Assembly (NCBI GenBank): GCA_963776205.1
Contig: CAVZLR010000001.1
Location: 248,001-312,000, forward strand
Length of the DNA: 64,000 nt
Direction: 5' to 3'
DNA from: UBA4459 sp963776205
Lineage (GTDB): Bacteria; Bacteroidota; Bacteroidia; Bacteroidales; F082
Of the stretch, positions 62,178 through 64,000 are shown piece by piece (the stretch's first letter is position 1; the number at the start of each line of letters is the position of its first letter). A program made the position numbers and the translations under genes. Under the pieces are notes generated by a model, which saw only the letters and a list, made by a program, of their open reading frames with translations, ran no database searches and had not been told where the DNA came from.

Positions 62178-63545
62178 ATGTCAAAACCTAAAAAAAGAAA
62201 ACTCTGGCTTATTATAGCGGCTGCTGTAGTACTGGTGGTCATTATTGCATTAGTTGTAAAGAAAAGCCAAAATACAAAAAGCACAAAAGTTGCCACTGAG
62301 TTAGTTGAAGTCCGCACCATCGTGGAAACAGTTTCAGCAAATGGAAAAATTCAACCCGCCAAAGATGTAAAGATCAGTCCATATATTTCAGGTGAAGTAG
62401 TTGAATTATTTGTAAAAGAAGGTGATTTTGTTGAAAAAGGAACCAAACTGGCAAAAATAGACCCGGAAATTTATATTTCTACCTACGAAAAGATAGATGC
62501 TGCCTTAAAAACAGCCCAGGCGAATGAAGCCAATGCCAATGCAAGAGTGGCACAAAGCAAATCGCAGTTTACCAAATCCCAGCTTGATTTTAACCGAAGT
62601 AAAACACTTTGGGAAAAACAAGTTATATCAGATGCAGATTTTGAAGCAGCTGAATCGGCGTTCGAAGTAGCCAAAGCAGATGTTGAAGCTGCAGAAGAGA
62701 GTTATAAGTCAAGTCAGTTCCAGGTGAGCAGCGCACGCGCTTCATTAAAAGAGGCTAAAGAAAACCTGAGCAGAACCAGTATTTATGCGCCTAATGATGG
62801 TACCGTTTCTAAATTAAGTGTTGAAGTGGGAGAGCGGGTTACCGGAGCTTCACAATTTTCAGCCGGAACAGAAATCATGCGGATTGCCAACCTTGACGTT
62901 CTTGAAGTAAATGTGGAAGTAAATGAAAATGATATTGTACGTGTTGCTTTATTTGACACGGCAATTATTGAAGTAGACGCATATTTGGATCACGACTTTA
63001 AAGGGCTGGTTTCAGAGATTGCCACCTCAGCCAACACAACTGGTGTTAGTGCTGACCAGGTAACTAACTTCGATGTAAAAATTACCATGCTGAAAGAATC
63101 GTATGCAGATTTAATTAAACCTGATAATCCAATCCCTTCTCCTTTCCGACCAGGCATGTCAGCTACTGTTGAAATACAAACAGAAACAGCACCTAATATA
63201 TTAACGATTCCTATCCAGGCTGTAACAACAAGAGCCGACACCACGGGCAGGATAAAGTCAAGCCGAGAGAAGAGGGAAGAAATGCAGGGAAAAGATGAAG
63301 AAAGTATTGCGCTATTGGATGAAGATGTGAAAGAATATGTATTTCTCTTCGAAGACGATGTGGCCAAACTAATGGAGGTTGAAACAGGTGTGCAGGATAA
63401 TACGTATATTCAAATTCTTTCAGGTTTGAAGGAAGGAGATGAAGTTATCGTTTCACCATACCGTGCAGTTTCTAAAACACTTAAAAATGGTGATGCCGTT
63501 GAAAAAGTGAAAAAGGAAGATTTATTCACCTCAGATGACGAATGA
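62178..63545 (+). CDS. Efflux periplasmic adaptor (HlyD/MacA-like)
   Basis: 455 residues. N-terminal membrane anchor (LWLIIAAAVVLVVIIALVVK), biotinyl-lipoyl domain halves (VKISPYISGEVVELFVKEGD; TSIYAPNDGTVSKLSVEVGE), a long alpha-helical hairpin between them (about 95-200) rich in Ala/Glu/Lys, beta-barrel and membrane-proximal domain (ILTIPIQAVTTRADTT). The order TolC then adaptor suggests a tripartite pump, commonly followed by ABC permease genes in Bacteroidota, but here tsaB comes next. Confidence 0.9.
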   Translation: MSKPKKRKLWLIIAAAVVLVVIIALVVKKSQNTKSTKVATELVEVRTIVETVSANGKIQPAKDVKISPYISGEVVELFVKEGDFVEKGTKLAKIDPEIYISTYEKIDAALKTAQANEANANARVAQSKSQFTKSQLDFNRSKTLWEKQVISDADFEAAESAFEVAKADVEAAEESYKSSQFQVSSARASLKEAKENLSRTSIYAPNDGTVSKLSVEVGERVTGASQFSAGTEIMRIANLDVLEVNVEVNENDIVRVALFDTAIIEVDAYLDHDFKGLVSEIATSANTTGVSADQVTNFDVKITMLKESYADLIKPDNPIPSPFRPGMSATVEIQTETAPNILTIPIQAVTTRADTTGRIKSSREKREEMQGKDEESIALLDEDVKEYVFLFEDDVAKLMEVETGVQDNTYIQILSGLKEGDEVIVSPYRAVSKTLKNGDAVEKVKKEDLFTSDDE

Positions 63546-63590
63546 GCCAAATAAATATTATCATAACTCTTTAGTTAAGATTCAAAAAAA

Positions 63591-64000
63591 TTGGGCGTAG
63601 TATTAAATATTGAGACTTCCACAAAAGTATGTTCAGTAGGAATTGCTGTTGATGGTGATATTATTTCCATCAAAGAAACACAAGTAGCCAATTCACACGC
63701 CGAACTCGTCACCTTGTATTCAGAGCAAGTAATTAAAGAATCAGGTTTTACTTTGGCTGACCTGGATGCTGTTGCTGTTAGCAAGGGCCCTGGTTCATAC
63801 ACAGGTTTGCGCATAGGTATTTCCACAGCAAAAGGGTTTTGCTATGCACTGGATAAACCATTGATAGCCATTGATACACTAAAAGCAATGGCTGCTGGTA
63901 TGATTTCACAAATTAAAGGTGATCAATTTTTTGTTTGCCCGATGATTGATGCCCGGCGGATGGAAGTTTATGCTTCTATTTACGACCAGCAATTACAGTG
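63591..64000 (+). CDS. tsaB: tRNA threonylcarbamoyladenosine biosynthesis protein TsaB (3' end beyond window)
   Basis: Partial gene, 136 complete codons. It uses TTG 63591 (stop in the same frame at 63576 and no ATG). LNIETSTKVCSVGIAV (ASKHA ATPase start), NSHAELVTLYSEQVIKESGF, AVAVSKGPGSYTGLRIGIST and GFCYALDKPLIAIDTLKAM are TsaB hallmarks. TsaB acts with TsaD and TsaE in t6A tRNA modification. It may be co-transcribed with the efflux genes. Confidence 0.93.
   Translation, partial: MGVVLNIETSTKVCSVGIAVDGDIISIKETQVANSHAELVTLYSEQVIKESGFTLADLDAVAVSKGPGSYTGLRIGISTAKGFCYALDKPLIAIDTLKAMAAGMISQIKGDQFFVCPMIDARRMEVYASIYDQQLQ

Noticed and set aside
1..64000. tRNA genes and CRISPR arrays
   Set aside because: No T-loop/acceptor pattern or regularly spaced direct repeats were seen on reading; a tRNAscan-SE and CRISPR search would settle it.

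Overview
The window comes from a member of the Bacteroidota, probably class Bacteroidia or a related gliding, T9SS-bearing lineage. The evidence is an AT-rich genome, promoter elements of the TAnnTTTG type, weak Shine-Dalgarno sites, the mutY-ssb-gldE-gldD block, HU/rng synteny, the tiny COX24-like basic protein, a HYC_CC_PP metal locus, DAHP synthase fused to a C-terminal chorismate mutase, and several secreted proteins with Por/T9SS C-terminal sorting domains. No rRNA, tRNA, CRISPR array, transposase or integrase was recognised.

Layout. 1-6025: fatty acid activation and oxidation (acyl-CoA dehydrogenase cut by the window edge, hotdog thioesterase, acyl-CoA synthetase, membrane HdrD-like Fe-S/cytochrome b oxidoreductase). 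6249-9366 (-): metal locus (HYC_CC_PP protein, frameshifted TonB receptor, HMA protein). 9535-12942: enoyl-CoA hydratase, frameshifted 3-hydroxyacyl-CoA dehydrogenase, thiolase. 13234-17526: ECF sigma factor, putative anti-sigma factor, GIN/DUF4097-type cell-surface proteins and two small outer-membrane proteins. 17662-22742: ElbB, NPD/FabK-type flavoprotein, a second acyl-CoA dehydrogenase and etfB-etfA, split by an inserted four-helix-bundle gene. These regions together form a complete beta-oxidation pathway, with electrons passing from the dehydrogenases to ETF and then probably through the HdrD-like protein to menaquinone.

22798-26508 (-): PAP2-like protein, rpoN, asnS. 26589-31974 is an accessory insertion: a DUF4062-NACHT/STAND-TPR ATPase, a 21-codon ORF that reads as the start of a TIR domain, and a two-TM/TrkA-N/RyR channel-like protein. 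It is bracketed by two degenerate copies of the 3' end of the neighbouring rluA gene. This is the best candidate for an undescribed (probably anti-phage) system. 32083-43138: housekeeping genes (rluA, DAHPS-CM, corA, gldD, gldE, ssb, mutY, HU, rng, two universal stress proteins around a SPOR protein). 43317-47294: ruvB, queG, sodium symporter, tadA.

47437-47859 is an independently transcribed, GC-richer, purine-rich structured RNA of about 420 nt with repeated GNRA hairpins and an intrinsic terminator; I could not assign it to a known family. 47874-49808 (-): dnaG, preceded by a terminator hairpin and possible small RNA. 50094-52221: two-component system. 52218-60492 (-): two tandem arylsulfotransferase-like T9SS proteins, serine hydrolase lipoprotein, AlkD-like protein, secreted M1 peptidase. 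60705-64000: TolC, RND adaptor and the start of tsaB.

Large palindromic repeats of the GTCATTTCGA...TCGAAATGAC type fill three intergenic gaps in the first 13 kb.
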